Of a DNA stretch of 64,000 bases, positions 1 to 8,395 are shown in pieces. The notes beneath the pieces were generated by a model. It made no database searches, was not told the DNA's origin, and saw only the letters and a list, made by a program, of their open reading frames with translations. Every line of letters starts with the position of its first letter. Positions within the stretch are counted from its first letter, which is position 1. The position numbers were made by a program, and so were the translations under genes. This DNA comes from CAWJMN01 sp963844055 (GTDB lineage Bacteria > Planctomycetota > Planctomycetia > Pirellulales > Pirellulaceae), in assembly GCA_963844055.1 (NCBI GenBank), contig CAWJMN010000001.1, positions 3,038,001 through 3,102,000 of the forward strand, written 5' to 3'.

Positions 1-1
1 C

Positions 2-214
2 CCATCGCTTAACAACTACGTTCCAACCACGTATGTGCCTCATGTTACGAACTATGCTCCTGCTCCTGTGATTTACCCAGTCGCAGGCATGACAACGCAG
101 TACACGATCGGTCGCCCTGGCGCTGTAAGAGCCGCCTACTACGCACCCGTCGTGCCGGCTTATGGGCCTGTTGTGCAGCCAGCTTATGTTCAGCCGTTTT
201 TCTACTCACCGTAG
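2..214 (+). CDS. C-terminal part of a Tyr/Pro/Val-rich protein (5' end outside window)
   Basis: The frame is open from base 2 to a TAG at 212-214 and gives about 70 residues. The residues are dominated by Tyr, Pro, Val and Ala, with loosely repeated motifs such as YAPAPV, YYAPVVPAYG and VQPAY. Such low-complexity tails are common on secreted or surface proteins of planctomycetes, but no domain is recognisable. A good hairpin terminator follows about 85 bases downstream, which supports this being the genuine end of a transcribed gene. Function unknown; the start is not in the window. Confidence 0.6.
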   Translation, partial: PSLNNYVPTTYVPHVTNYAPAPVIYPVAGMTTQYTIGRPGAVRAAYYAPVVPAYGPVVQPAYVQPFFYSP

Positions 215-298
215 AACGAAAACGGATGTTGCAATAAGCATCTTGTGGCGCTGCAGGACTTTCACTGCAGGTCTTCACTGTGGCAAAGATCTTATGAT

Positions 299-340
299 GA
301 AGACCGCTGGGAGAGAGCTCCTCGCGGTCTTCCTTTGTTT
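299..340 (+). terminator. Rho-independent terminator after the Tyr/Pro-rich gene
   Basis: An 8-bp stem, AAGACCGC (300-307) with GCGGTCTT (324-331), is followed by CCTTTGTTT. It lies just past the stop at 214 and reads in the same direction. Confidence 0.65.
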
Positions 341-376
341 ACGAGAGCTGATAGGCGGCAAACAACAGGAGTAGAT

Positions 377-417
377 CAACAAAAAAGGCGTCACCTCTGG
401 AAAGAGGGACGCCTTTA
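377..417 (-). terminator. Rho-independent terminator of the minus-strand membrane protein gene
   Basis: The inverted repeat AAAGGCGTC (384-392) / GACGCCTTT (408-416) is followed on the minus strand by a T-rich run (377-386 on the plus strand is A-rich). It sits 67 bases past the stop of the minus-strand gene at 484, so the two transcription units converge here. Confidence 0.75.
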
Positions 418-483
418 CGCGTTTGCTTGATCTAACCTGCCCTGAGTTTGCAAGGCAGGCAGAAACGACTGACTTCCAAGCGA

Positions 484-1401
484 TTACTTGGACTCTTCGG
501 GCTTAGGCTCGGTACCTTCGGCCGGTGCTGGTTCTGCGGGCTTCTCTTCAGCTGGAGCTGCCTCGGCAGGTTTTTCTTCGGCTGGCTTTTCCTCAGCGGC
601 TGGTTCTGCGGGCTTTTCGGCAGGCTTCTCCTCCGTAGGCTTTTCTTCGGCAGGAGCGGCTTCGGCAGGTTTCTCAGCAGCAGGCTTTTCGTCGGATTTG
701 GCTTCTTCGGAATCAGGACGCTGCTTGCCACCCTTTTCGCCCTTGCCACCTTTTCCCCCCTTGGCTGCGCCAGGCATACCAGGTGGAGGTGAAGTCAATT
801 CATTGGCTGCGCGGTTGGAGAAAGGTGCTGGGGGAGCTGGCTCACCTGGAGCACCGCCACCTCCTGTGCCTGCAGGGGCAAGACCAGCGCCGCCGGCTGC
901 TGCTTCTGGACCACCTTCTGGTGGCGCACCATGAGGGCCATCACCACGATAGTCCGGATAGGCGTCCGGCGGTGGAACGCAGTTAATGTGGTGCGACATG
1001 TACCGAGGATTGTCTTTGCCCCAGTACACAACGGCTACATAGTGCTTGCTGATTTCGGGAACTGGCAACCAAGGACGGTAGCAGTAGTATTCAACCACGT
1101 GCCCACCTTGGGGATTATCAAATGTCTTGGTGACGGTGGGGGCGCGTCCGAGGACCTTTTGCACATCGGCCGAGCGGACAAATTGATCCACCTCAACCTT
1201 GTCTCCTTCACGGGTAACCCCTTCGCCAATCTTCTTCACCGCGAAAGTTTCAAGCTCTTGGTTTGCCTTGACGGTAGCAGGCGAGGCAACCGAGTAGTCG
1301 TAGATCGTAATTGCAGAGATGATCGCCAGTACGCCTAGCAACACGTAGAGTCGCATGGACGACCCTGTGGGCTTTGACGTGGGAGTTGAGGACACTGCCA
1401 T
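484..1401 (-). CDS. Membrane-anchored protein with Ala/Glu/Lys/Pro-rich repeat tail, function unknown
   Basis: 305 residues. One hydrophobic segment near residues 17-39 (LYVLLGVLAIISAITIY) is a signal anchor. A globular stretch follows (about 45-150) containing EYYCYRPWLPVPEISKHYVAV. Next is a Gly/Ala/Pro linker, and from about residue 225 a highly charged tail built of repeated EEKPAE / AAPAEEKPAE units. Such tails usually span the cell envelope or bind partners; here the role is inference only. The gene stands alone with its own terminator. The start MAVSSTP precedes the membrane anchor by about 16 residues; an internal Met at residue 16 is an alternative start. No known family was recognised beyond planctomycete hypothetical proteins. 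Confidence 0.75.
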   Translation of the reverse strand: MAVSSTPTSKPTGSSMRLYVLLGVLAIISAITIYDYSVASPATVKANQELETFAVKKIGEGVTREGDKVEVDQFVRSADVQKVLGRAPTVTKTFDNPQGGHVVEYYCYRPWLPVPEISKHYVAVVYWGKDNPRYMSHHINCVPPPDAYPDYRGDGPHGAPPEGGPEAAAGGAGLAPAGTGGGGAPGEPAPPAPFSNRAANELTSPPPGMPGAAKGGKGGKGEKGGKQRPDSEEAKSDEKPAAEKPAEAAPAEEKPTEEKPAEKPAEPAAEEKPAEEKPAEAAPAEEKPAEPAPAEGTEPKPEESK

Positions 1402-1819
1402 TGGGAGCCTTTCAAAAAGTACAGAATAAGAGCGGGGGAGAGGTAGAAACTCGCCACGACGTAGATTCCAAAGTTTAAAGGGGAAAAACAGTTTTTTCCA
1501 GCTCTTGTTAAGGTTTGTTGGAAGATTCGTCGCCTATTATGTAAGTAGTGAAACATTGGTGCGCAGCAAACCGCAACGGGCTTTCGTCCAGTATTCCCGG
1601 AAAAAAACAGGGTTTGGCGGCGCAACGCGTTGCCCTTTGCGATCAAACTGCGTACGATGCCGCCGGAGGGGAGAAACCTGAGGTAAAAGTGGCCAATTTC
1701 TGTTGCGCCACGACGGTTTCCAACCATCAAGCTACGTTGATATAGGGGCTCGATGCATTGCGTGCCGCCAATGAGGGACGGCAAAGCGCCCAAAAAGATT
1801 TTGGACTTGGAATCGCGGA
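1402..1819. other. Intergenic region between divergent genes
   Basis: 418 bases separate the minus-strand membrane protein gene from the plus-strand diadenylate cyclase gene. Promoters for both must lie here, but I see no convincing -35/-10 pair, RNA gene or conserved coding frame. Short open frames in it have no gene-like composition. Confidence 0.5.
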
Positions 1820-2755
1820 ATGAAACATCATCGTTTTGACGCTGAATTTGCTCGGTACATCGACCTTGCCTCCATCCTGTGCAAGTCTACCGACGCTGGC
1901 GCCATTATTTTGATGCTTTCAGGCCCCACCGACTGGGAACAACTGGTTGAGCATGGTGCCGGCCAAAAGATCATCGTCGTCGCCGACACACAGGCCGAAC
2001 TTGAAGGGGCCGCTGAAGCGGGCCTAGCCACCATCATCCAGGGGATGGCTGATAGTCCGGTCATTGAAAAACTAACCCAGGCCCTCCTGAACGGCGTTGC
2101 CCAAGAATTGCTGGAACAGGGACGGGGAGTGATCGTTGCCTATAGCGGGTTTGAGGCCGAAACGATCGACTCGATCAGCTATATCCGCCTCGACGAGCAC
2201 TTAGGCCGGCTTACCGCACGTGACCTTCGCCAATTGGAAACCAGCGTTCCGCTGGACACCCTGAAAACCGTCGTCGATGTCGCGGTGGAAATTGGACGCG
2301 AAGGGCGCGAAGGGAAAGCGGTAGGGACCATGTTTGTGGTGGGGGACAGCCGCAAAGTGAGCTCGCATTGCCAACCGGCAGGATTCGACCCGGTAAAGGG
2401 CTACGGCCGCGAAGAGCGGGACCTGCACGATCCTCGCGTCCGCGAGGCGGTCAAAGAGGTTGCGACGCTGGACGGCGCGTTTATCGTCTCCTCTGAGGGG
2501 ATTGTCGAAAAGGCGGCCCAACTCGTCGATGCCCCCTATACGGACCTAACACTTTCGAAGGGGCTCGGATCGCGGCACTGGGCTGGAGCCGCCATTAGCA
2601 AGGCGACCAAGGCCGTTGCAGTTGTCGTGAGCCAATCGAGTGGGACGGTTCGGATCTTCCACAATGGTGAAGTTGTGCTGCGTATCGAGCCACTTCGCCA
2701 AGCCATGAAGTGGAAAGACTTCGAATACGAGCCTCCTGTCGGCAGCGAAGAGTAA
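1820..2755 (+). CDS. Diadenylate cyclase (DacZ-like), makes c-di-AMP
   Basis: 311 residues. The C-terminal part carries the DisA_N/DAC catalytic domain: a DGA motif at about residue 218 (DGAFIVSSEGIV) and the RHR-type motif as RHW at 252-254 (GLGSRHWAGAAISK), followed by VVVSQSSGTVRIFHNGE. The N-terminal half, with an AIELGREG-like helix and the GTMFVVGD strand before the DGA motif, resembles the archaeal DacZ arrangement rather than membrane-bound CdaA/DacA: there are no transmembrane helices. By family knowledge the enzyme condenses two ATP to c-di-AMP in the cytoplasm, a messenger tied to potassium, osmotic and wall control. Trp in place of the third Arg of RHR is unusual (DacZ proteins as I recall them have Met), so activity is likely but not certain. 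The gene stands alone. Confidence 0.85.
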   Translation: MKHHRFDAEFARYIDLASILCKSTDAGAIILMLSGPTDWEQLVEHGAGQKIIVVADTQAELEGAAEAGLATIIQGMADSPVIEKLTQALLNGVAQELLEQGRGVIVAYSGFEAETIDSISYIRLDEHLGRLTARDLRQLETSVPLDTLKTVVDVAVEIGREGREGKAVGTMFVVGDSRKVSSHCQPAGFDPVKGYGREERDLHDPRVREAVKEVATLDGAFIVSSEGIVEKAAQLVDAPYTDLTLSKGLGSRHWAGAAISKATKAVAVVVSQSSGTVRIFHNGEVVLRIEPLRQAMKWKDFEYEPPVGSEE

Positions 2756-3072
2756 GAGCTGTAGGGCTTGTGACGGCGTAATGGGACCGTACCTGACGCT
2801 AAGATGGCAAAGTGTCCACCCCGACAGTAGGCAAGTTTTCTGAAGATTTGCCCGTTCGTCGATCCTGAACGTAAAGCTGGGAAGGAATAAGGCATGGGGA
2901 ACAACGGGCGCCCCATCCAAGACAATTTAGCAAAGACGTCCTACTCGTAGATCGTCTATGTTCATTTGTCCTGGTCGTGCTCAACCAACACGGCTTGTGA
3001 GGCACGGGAGGATGACCGGTCGCTGACGCTTCCGGCTCTGAAAATGCATGACAATTAAGTGCAGTTGCGGCA
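2756..3072. other. Intergenic region between convergent genes
   Basis: 317 bases between the diadenylate cyclase stop and the stop of the minus-strand YqgE gene. A near-direct repeat of AATTAAGTGCAG / AGTTAAGTGCAG lies at about 3052-3085, the second copy spanning the end of the YqgE gene. No T-tailed hairpin, RNA gene or credible coding frame was seen. Confidence 0.45.
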
Positions 3073-3624
3073 CTAGTTAAGTGCAGGGTTGTCGGTGACG
3101 TTTTTCTTGGGGATCACCGGGGAGAGAATGGTGCGACCGATCGAGTCGATGATCCTCTGCCACAGGTCTTCGTGCGGATAGAAGACGAGTTCTGGGGTGG
3201 CCTTGGCGATGAGCCAGCCGCCGTCGTCGAGCTCTCCCTCTAACTGGCCGGCACCCCAGCCCGAATACGACATGAATAGTCGATACGGCTCATCAGGACT
3301 GTCCAGCACCGTAGTCACGTGCGTCTTCAGGGATGAGAAGTAGATACCTGGAATGACCTCGGACTCGGAAGCATGTGATAAACGATGCAATGCGACCACG
3401 GGGCCGGCTACGGGGCCGCCGAGGTAGATGACGTCTTCTACTTCGCACGCATCTCCCACGATCAGCTTTACAAAATCAGCAATTCGATTGTCGGTGGGAC
3501 GATTGAGAATAAGGCCAAAGGCACCTTCATCATCGTGCTTGATGATCAGCACCACGGTTCGATTGAAGTTGCCGTCTGCCAAATAGGGAGAGGCAACCAG
3601 AAAGTGACCTTGTAGGGAGGGCAT
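3073..3624 (-). CDS. YqgE/AlgH family protein
   Basis: 183 residues, the usual length of the UPF0301/YqgE/AlgH family. Hallmarks are the N-terminal LQGHFLVASPYLADGNFNRT, then VVLIIKHDDEGAFGLILNRP, then LGGPVAGPV, and the mid-region SYSGWGAGQLEGEL. The family is cytoplasmic and its biochemical role is still unclear; AlgH was named for an effect on alginate expression in Pseudomonas. The nearest neighbour on the same strand is the FabH-like gene 217 bases upstream, too far to assert an operon. Identification is firm; function is not. Confidence 0.93.
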   Translation of the reverse strand: MPSLQGHFLVASPYLADGNFNRTVVLIIKHDDEGAFGLILNRPTDNRIADFVKLIVGDACEVEDVIYLGGPVAGPVVALHRLSHASESEVIPGIYFSSLKTHVTTVLDSPDEPYRLFMSYSGWGAGQLEGELDDGGWLIAKATPELVFYPHEDLWQRIIDSIGRTILSPVIPKKNVTDNPALN

Positions 3625-3841
3625 GGCTCAGGCCGTTCGTTGGGTAAGTCGAGGATTCCAGAACGGAGGGAAAATCAGGGGCGAGACAGGATCGATACAC
3701 CTTTAGTTTTAGGCAAGTTCAGCGTAAAAGCAAATCGCCCGCTAAAGACCCAAACGCTCGCTGGCCGAAATGGGCGAACAAAACGGCTCCGAGGTGCGTG
3801 CTCAAATCCTGTTCCTGAAGAATTCGCAGGACAGGTACTGA

Positions 3842-4846
3842 TTAGCCAGGGAGCGACTCTTCCCAGGCACAGCCGGCCCAAGAAAGGCCGACGCCAAAGC
3901 CAACCAGGATCCCCTTCATGCCCGTAGTTAATTTCTTTTGAGCACGCTGCTGGGCGATCAGGATCGGAATCGTGGAAGAGACCGTGTTACCACAATCTTG
4001 TAGCGCAAGAGGGAACTTCTCCCATGGAACATCCAATTGCTCACGCAACTGGGAAAGCATTTTGTAGGTCGCTTGATGGAAGAAGAAAAAGTCGGCCTGA
4101 TCCTTGGGAAGATTCGTATCCGCCAAGATCTCCAGCACAAGCGGCGGGATCGAATTGACCGTGAAGTCGATCAGGCTAGGACCATCCATGTAGAGATCGC
4201 TGGGCCACCGATGACGGTGACGTGGCTTGATCGAGTCTTCTTTGGGTCGAACGGCACCTTTGGTGCAAAGGAGCATGTCGCCCCCCTTGCCATCGGTGCC
4301 AAAACGGAAGGACTTCAACGTTTGTTGGTCACTGGCTTCTACAAGCGTTGCGGCAGCAGCATCACCAAAGATGGTGCGCAAGCTGCGGTCGGTCGGGTGA
4401 ATGTATTTTGAATAGGTTTCGGCAGTGAGCAGCAACACTCGCTTGGCAACGCCGCTGCGAATCAGGCCATCGGCCAATGACAAGCCGTAGATGAAACCGC
4501 TACAGCCGAGGTTGAAATCAAGGGCACCGACGGAAGTTCGCAGGCCGAGACGGTTTTGTACCAAGCACGCGGTTGTTGGCAGCGGATAATCTGGCGTCTG
4601 GGTGCAAAGGAGGACGAAGTCGATGGTCGAACGATCAATTTGGTTCTGCTCAAACAGTTTTTCAGCGGCAGCAACGGCCAAGTCAGAAGCACACTCGCCT
4701 GGAGCGGCAATATAACGCTGCGCGATTCCGGTCTTTTCGTAGATCAGCGGCATATCCCAGCTGGGATACTCTGCTTGCAGGTCTGCGTTGGTCTCTACTT
4801 TTTGGGGAAAGTGGACTGCGATAGGACCAATTGCCGCGTATTTCAC
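3842..4846 (-). CDS. 3-oxoacyl-ACP synthase III-like enzyme (FabH family)
   Basis: 334 residues with a thiolase fold. The catalytic triad is visible: Cys115 in DFNLGCSGF, His257 in FFFHQAT and Asn287 in GNTVSSTIP. The GFGVGLSWAGCAWE end is typical of KAS III. By family, it condenses an acyl-CoA (or acyl-CoA-like starter) with malonyl-ACP, starting fatty acid or polyketide-like chains in the cytoplasm. The start is a GTG; the encoded N-terminus (KYAAIGPIAVHFPQKVETN) aligns well with the family, so this start is probably right. There is no acyl carrier protein or fab neighbour, so it may be a specialised second KAS III rather than the housekeeping FabH. Confidence 0.9.
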   Translation of the reverse strand: MKYAAIGPIAVHFPQKVETNADLQAEYPSWDMPLIYEKTGIAQRYIAAPGECASDLAVAAAEKLFEQNQIDRSTIDFVLLCTQTPDYPLPTTACLVQNRLGLRTSVGALDFNLGCSGFIYGLSLADGLIRSGVAKRVLLLTAETYSKYIHPTDRSLRTIFGDAAAATLVEASDQQTLKSFRFGTDGKGGDMLLCTKGAVRPKEDSIKPRHRHRWPSDLYMDGPSLIDFTVNSIPPLVLEILADTNLPKDQADFFFFHQATYKMLSQLREQLDVPWEKFPLALQDCGNTVSSTIPILIAQQRAQKKLTTGMKGILVGFGVGLSWAGCAWEESLPG

Positions 4847-5292
4847 TACAGTCCAATCCTTGAATACAAAAGCGAGGCGAAACCTGCCGCTGCGGAACGC
4901 GCCTACCTCCGTGCGGAATAGGAACTTGCAATTTCGCTTGGAAGGGCCTGAATATCAGGTGGAGACAACATCGTAGGGACGACGCTACTCCTTCGAAAAA
5001 CCAAGGCAAACCGAGCCTTTTAGGGTAACGCCGTACGGCTTGTCGGTCAATCGTAGCCCTAGGACGTGGTTGCATGACGGGTAGGCTGTAAACCTAGGCC
5101 AATTGGCGAGTTAGTGCCACTTTTTGGCCGACCAAACCAACGCAAGGGGACTTGGCAGGTCAGCCTGACTGCAAAAGACTAGAATCTCGTAAGATCGTCC
5201 AAGGTTTCGGTACGGAGCATGTCCGCCCATCTCGGCTTGCCGTCCATCCTTTCATTTCTCCCGATTAGTTGTCGCAACGAAAACAGAATGCC
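4847..5292. other. Intergenic region between divergent genes
   Basis: 446 bases between the FabH-like gene (minus) and the flavoprotein gene (plus). It should hold promoters for both directions. The open frames inside it overlap known genes in the wrong frame or lack start signals. No RNA gene or strong hairpin was recognised. Confidence 0.45.
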
Positions 5293-6606
5293 ATGGCAGT
5301 AGATACCCCCGCAAAGATCGCAATTATTGGGGCCGGGCCGATTGGGCTAGAGGCGGCGCTATATGCGAGGTTCTTGGGATATGACGTGGTAATCTTCGAG
5401 CGCGGAGAGGAAGTTGCCTCCCGCGTAAAGCGGTGGGGACACGTAAGAATGTTCACCCCCTTTTCCATGAACCGATCCAGCTTAGGATTGGCGGCCATCG
5501 CAACCCATCATGAAGACTATCGCCCGCCTGCCGAAGATTGCTTGCTGACGGGAAATGAGTGGCATGCCCATTATCTAGCCCCGCTAGCAGAAACGGACCT
5601 TCTCTCTGACCATTTACGTTTGGGAACCGAAGTTAAGCAGATTGGCAAGTACCGTGTGCTTAAGGGGGACCTTGTCGGTGTGCCCGAGCGAGAAGATTAC
5701 CTGTTCCGCTTGCTGTGCGTGAACAGCGAAGGAAAAGAGTCATACGAGACAGCCGATGTCGTCATTGATACTAGTGGCCTTCTGGGAAATGGGAATTGGC
5801 TAGGGGAGGGAGGGATTCCGGCGCTTGGTGAAATCACGCTAGGTGAGCAAATCGAACGTGGCTTTCCCGACATCTTGGGGCGAGATAAGGCGAAGTATGC
5901 CGGGCAGCATACTGTACTCGTAGGAAGCGGCATGACGGCTGCGACGCATGCTGTACAACTGGCCCAGCTCACAACGGAAGTTCCCGGAACTCGAGTGACT
6001 TGGATTACTCGCTGGACTCCTGTGGAACTGGAAGGTGGGGCAGGGCCGGTCACCTCGATAACGGACGATTCCCTAGATGCACGAAAGGAACTCGTCACGG
6101 CGGCCAATAGCATTGCCCATGGAATTGATGCCGTAGCTTGGCTCAAAGATAGTTCGGTCCAACAAATTCAGTGGGTTGCGGGTGAGTCTGGCAAGCAGAC
6201 GCTGCAAGTGGTCGCAGAAAGTGATGATGGAACCACACACACGATGGATTGCGATCAGATCATTGCCAGCGTTGGCTTTCGGCCAAACCATGAAATGTAT
6301 CGCGAGCTGCAAGTGCATGAATGCTACGCCAGCGAAGGCCCCATGCGGCTAGCGGCGAAACTTCATAAGGCGGCACAAGCGGGAAATGTTGATTGCATGA
6401 CTCAGCCCGCTAGTGAGCGTGAAGAGTTGATCACCAGTGAGCCGCACTTTTACCTTCTGGGAAGTAAGAGCTATGGCCGGCGGAGTTCCTTCCTGTTTCA
6501 GACCGGACTGGATCAAGTGCGCAGCTTGTTTCAAATCCTAGGGGACCGTGCTACGCTGGACCTGTATTCGACCAGCGAGCGACTGCGCGATGCTGGAAAA
6601 CAATAG
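5293..6606 (+). CDS. FAD/NAD(P)-binding oxidoreductase, first gene of a three-gene set
   Basis: 437 residues from the ATG at 5293; an in-frame TTG at 5269 would add eight unlikely residues. A dinucleotide-binding Rossmann motif stands at the N-terminus (IAIIGAGPIGLEAALYARF) followed by VVIFERGEEVASRV, as in flavin monooxygenases and pyridine nucleotide-disulfide oxidoreductases. A second nucleotide-binding motif lies mid-protein (TVLVGSGMTAATHAVQLA), and IIASVGFRPNHEMY matches the GD-like C-terminal FAD contact. No redox-active CxxC is present. The radical SAM gene follows after 33 bases and the phosphoesterase gene after that, so the three are probably one operon. Substrate unknown; a tailoring oxidase or reductase for a small molecule is a guess. 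Confidence 0.82.
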   Translation: MAVDTPAKIAIIGAGPIGLEAALYARFLGYDVVIFERGEEVASRVKRWGHVRMFTPFSMNRSSLGLAAIATHHEDYRPPAEDCLLTGNEWHAHYLAPLAETDLLSDHLRLGTEVKQIGKYRVLKGDLVGVPEREDYLFRLLCVNSEGKESYETADVVIDTSGLLGNGNWLGEGGIPALGEITLGEQIERGFPDILGRDKAKYAGQHTVLVGSGMTAATHAVQLAQLTTEVPGTRVTWITRWTPVELEGGAGPVTSITDDSLDARKELVTAANSIAHGIDAVAWLKDSSVQQIQWVAGESGKQTLQVVAESDDGTTHTMDCDQIIASVGFRPNHEMYRELQVHECYASEGPMRLAAKLHKAAQAGNVDCMTQPASEREELITSEPHFYLLGSKSYGRRSSFLFQTGLDQVRSLFQILGDRATLDLYSTSERLRDAGKQ

Positions 6607-6639
6607 ACGGCCTTCAACCGGCCTGCGAAATACAAACCT

Positions 6640-7545
6640 ATGAATGCACGCGTGGCACCGCGCCTGAAGTTATCCCATCTAGACGAACTTTGGTTTCAGG
6701 TGGGTGGCACACGCTGCAATCTGACGTGTACACACTGCTTTATTTCTTGCAGTCCCCATAATAAGTCGTTTGACTTTTTATCTTTAGAGACCGTCGAACA
6801 GAACTTGCACGAGTCGGTGAAGCTTGGCGTACGAGAGTACTACTTCACCGGTGGCGAGCCGTTCTTAAATCCAGAAATGGTTGACATCCTGGAGCGGACA
6901 CTGGAGTTTGGTGCGGCGACGGTGCTGACCAATGCGACGGTGCTGCGGCCAGAATGGCTGGCGCGACTGGCAACTGCAGCCACCAAGAGCCGATATTCCC
7001 TGGAATTTCGTGTTTCAATCGATGGCCCTAACGCATCGATGAATGATCCGATCCGCGGGGAGGGGAGCTTTGAGCGGATCGTGCGTGGCCTGAAGAGTCT
7101 GATCGATGCAGGATTCTTGCCGATCATCACTGCCACCCAGGTTTGGCCTGACGAACAGCACAAGACTATTTTGAGGCAGTTCGAAGCCCTGTTTCAAGAG
7201 CTAGGTTATTTGCAGCCTCGGCTAAAGATCTTGCCGACCCTGCAAATTGGTGCCGAAGCGACGCGAACACAGGCTTACGGCCATGCTGAACGACTAAGCG
7301 AGGAAGATCTTGCTGGTTTTGATGTGCGTCAATTGGTGTGTGAACACTCTCGTATTGTGACAAGCAAAGGAGTCTATGTTTGTCCGATACTAATCGAGAG
7401 TCCGGCAGCGCGAATGGGAATGAGCCTGCGCGAGTCGCTTGGGGATGCTGTTCTGCAAGAGGGAGCGTGCACCACCTGTTATCAATATGGTGCCTTGTGC
7501 TCCAATCGCGCGACGGCGGAGAAGCGACCTGTGAATGCAACTTAA
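6640..7545 (+). CDS. Radical SAM enzyme with C-terminal cysteine-rich (SPASM-like) end
   Basis: 301 residues. The 4Fe-4S/SAM site is CNLTCTHC (Cys26, Cys30, Cys33), followed by the FTGGEPFLNPEM glycine motif and VSIDGPNASMND, all standard for the radical SAM core. The C-terminal quarter has further cysteines in VCEHSR, YVCPIL and CTTCYQYGALCSN. Their placement resembles a SPASM or twitch domain that would hold an auxiliary iron-sulfur cluster. It lies 33 bases after the flavoprotein gene and 10 bases before the phosphoesterase-like gene, whose ribosome site overlaps this stop codon. That spacing argues for a single transcript. No precursor peptide gene is evident next to it, so a peptide-modifying role is not supported. 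Confidence 0.88.
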   Translation: MNARVAPRLKLSHLDELWFQVGGTRCNLTCTHCFISCSPHNKSFDFLSLETVEQNLHESVKLGVREYYFTGGEPFLNPEMVDILERTLEFGAATVLTNATVLRPEWLARLATAATKSRYSLEFRVSIDGPNASMNDPIRGEGSFERIVRGLKSLIDAGFLPIITATQVWPDEQHKTILRQFEALFQELGYLQPRLKILPTLQIGAEATRTQAYGHAERLSEEDLAGFDVRQLVCEHSRIVTSKGVYVCPILIESPAARMGMSLRESLGDAVLQEGACTTCYQYGALCSNRATAEKRPVNAT

Positions 7546-7555
7546 GGAAAGAGCT

Positions 7556-8395
7556 ATGGCTTTCACCGCAACGAAAGTAGATTTGGCACTTGACCTCGGA
7601 GAGCTGCAGGCCTCCACGATTGCGCTGATGGGGGGCGTCTATAGCAACTATTTGGCTTTGGAAGCGGCATGCCAAGATGCGATTCAGCGTGGTGCGACCC
7701 AGCTATTCTGCCTGGGAGACATGGGAGCGTTTGGACCACACCCCGACCGTGTCTTTCCCGTTTTGCAAAAGTATCAAGTGACTTGTCTGCAAGGGAACTA
7801 TGACGACTCGGTGGGAAATGCAAAAGCCGATTGCCAGTGCGGATACCTTGATGAGCGTGACAACTATTTTGCGCGTATCAGCTATGACTACACACTGATC
7901 AACACAAGCGAAGCAAATCGAGCTTGGCTACGATCCTTGCCTACAGCCCTTCGCATGACATGGTTTGGAAGACGTGTGCTGCTGTGTCATGGAAGTCCAC
8001 GTCAGACCAATGAGTTCCTCTGGGATTCCACAAGCTCAACAGCGTTCTTGGAATACTTGGCCGACGCCTATCAAGCAGACCTGATTGCCTGCACCCACAC
8101 GGGGCTACATTGGAAGCGTGAGCTTTCGCAAGGACGGCAGTTCGTCAACGTGGGAGCGCTGGGACGTCCCGCCAATGATGGTCAAACCGATGTTTGGTAC
8201 ACGCTGGTTTCCCAGGCGGGTGAAGGGGAGGTCGCGATCGATTTTATCCCTGTTCAATACGACTATCGGCGGCTCGCCGACGAAATGCTGCAAGAACGGC
8301 TGCCGGCCGAGTTTGTGGAAACAGTGCTGTTTGGCTGGTGGACAAGCTGCCTTGAGGTACTTCCCGCTAAGGAACGGTTACGGGGAAAGTACTAA
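7556..8395 (+). CDS. Calcineurin-like metallophosphoesterase-family protein with degenerate motif I
   Basis: 279 residues from ATG 7556. That start is preferred over ATG 7535 because AAGGA at 7544-7548, overlapping the upstream TAA, sits seven bases before it. Family motifs are recognisable: LGDMGAFGPHP (motif II, GD), QGNYDDSVG (motif III, GNxD), LLCHGSPR (motif IV) and ACTHTGLHW (GHTH-like). Motif I, normally GDxHGN, reads GGVYSN, so the usual Asp and His metal ligands are absent. An extra pair of cysteines occurs in DCQCGYL. Either only one metal is bound or the activity differs. The gene is third in the set with the flavoprotein and radical SAM genes. Confidence 0.82.
   Translation: MAFTATKVDLALDLGELQASTIALMGGVYSNYLALEAACQDAIQRGATQLFCLGDMGAFGPHPDRVFPVLQKYQVTCLQGNYDDSVGNAKADCQCGYLDERDNYFARISYDYTLINTSEANRAWLRSLPTALRMTWFGRRVLLCHGSPRQTNEFLWDSTSSTAFLEYLADAYQADLIACTHTGLHWKRELSQGRQFVNVGALGRPANDGQTDVWYTLVSQAGEGEVAIDFIPVQYDYRRLADEMLQERLPAEFVETVLFGWWTSCLEVLPAKERLRGKY

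Noticed and set aside
432..1338. Several open frames overlapping the membrane protein gene on both strands
   Set aside because: They are shadows of the repetitive Ala/Glu/Lys/Pro coding sequence.
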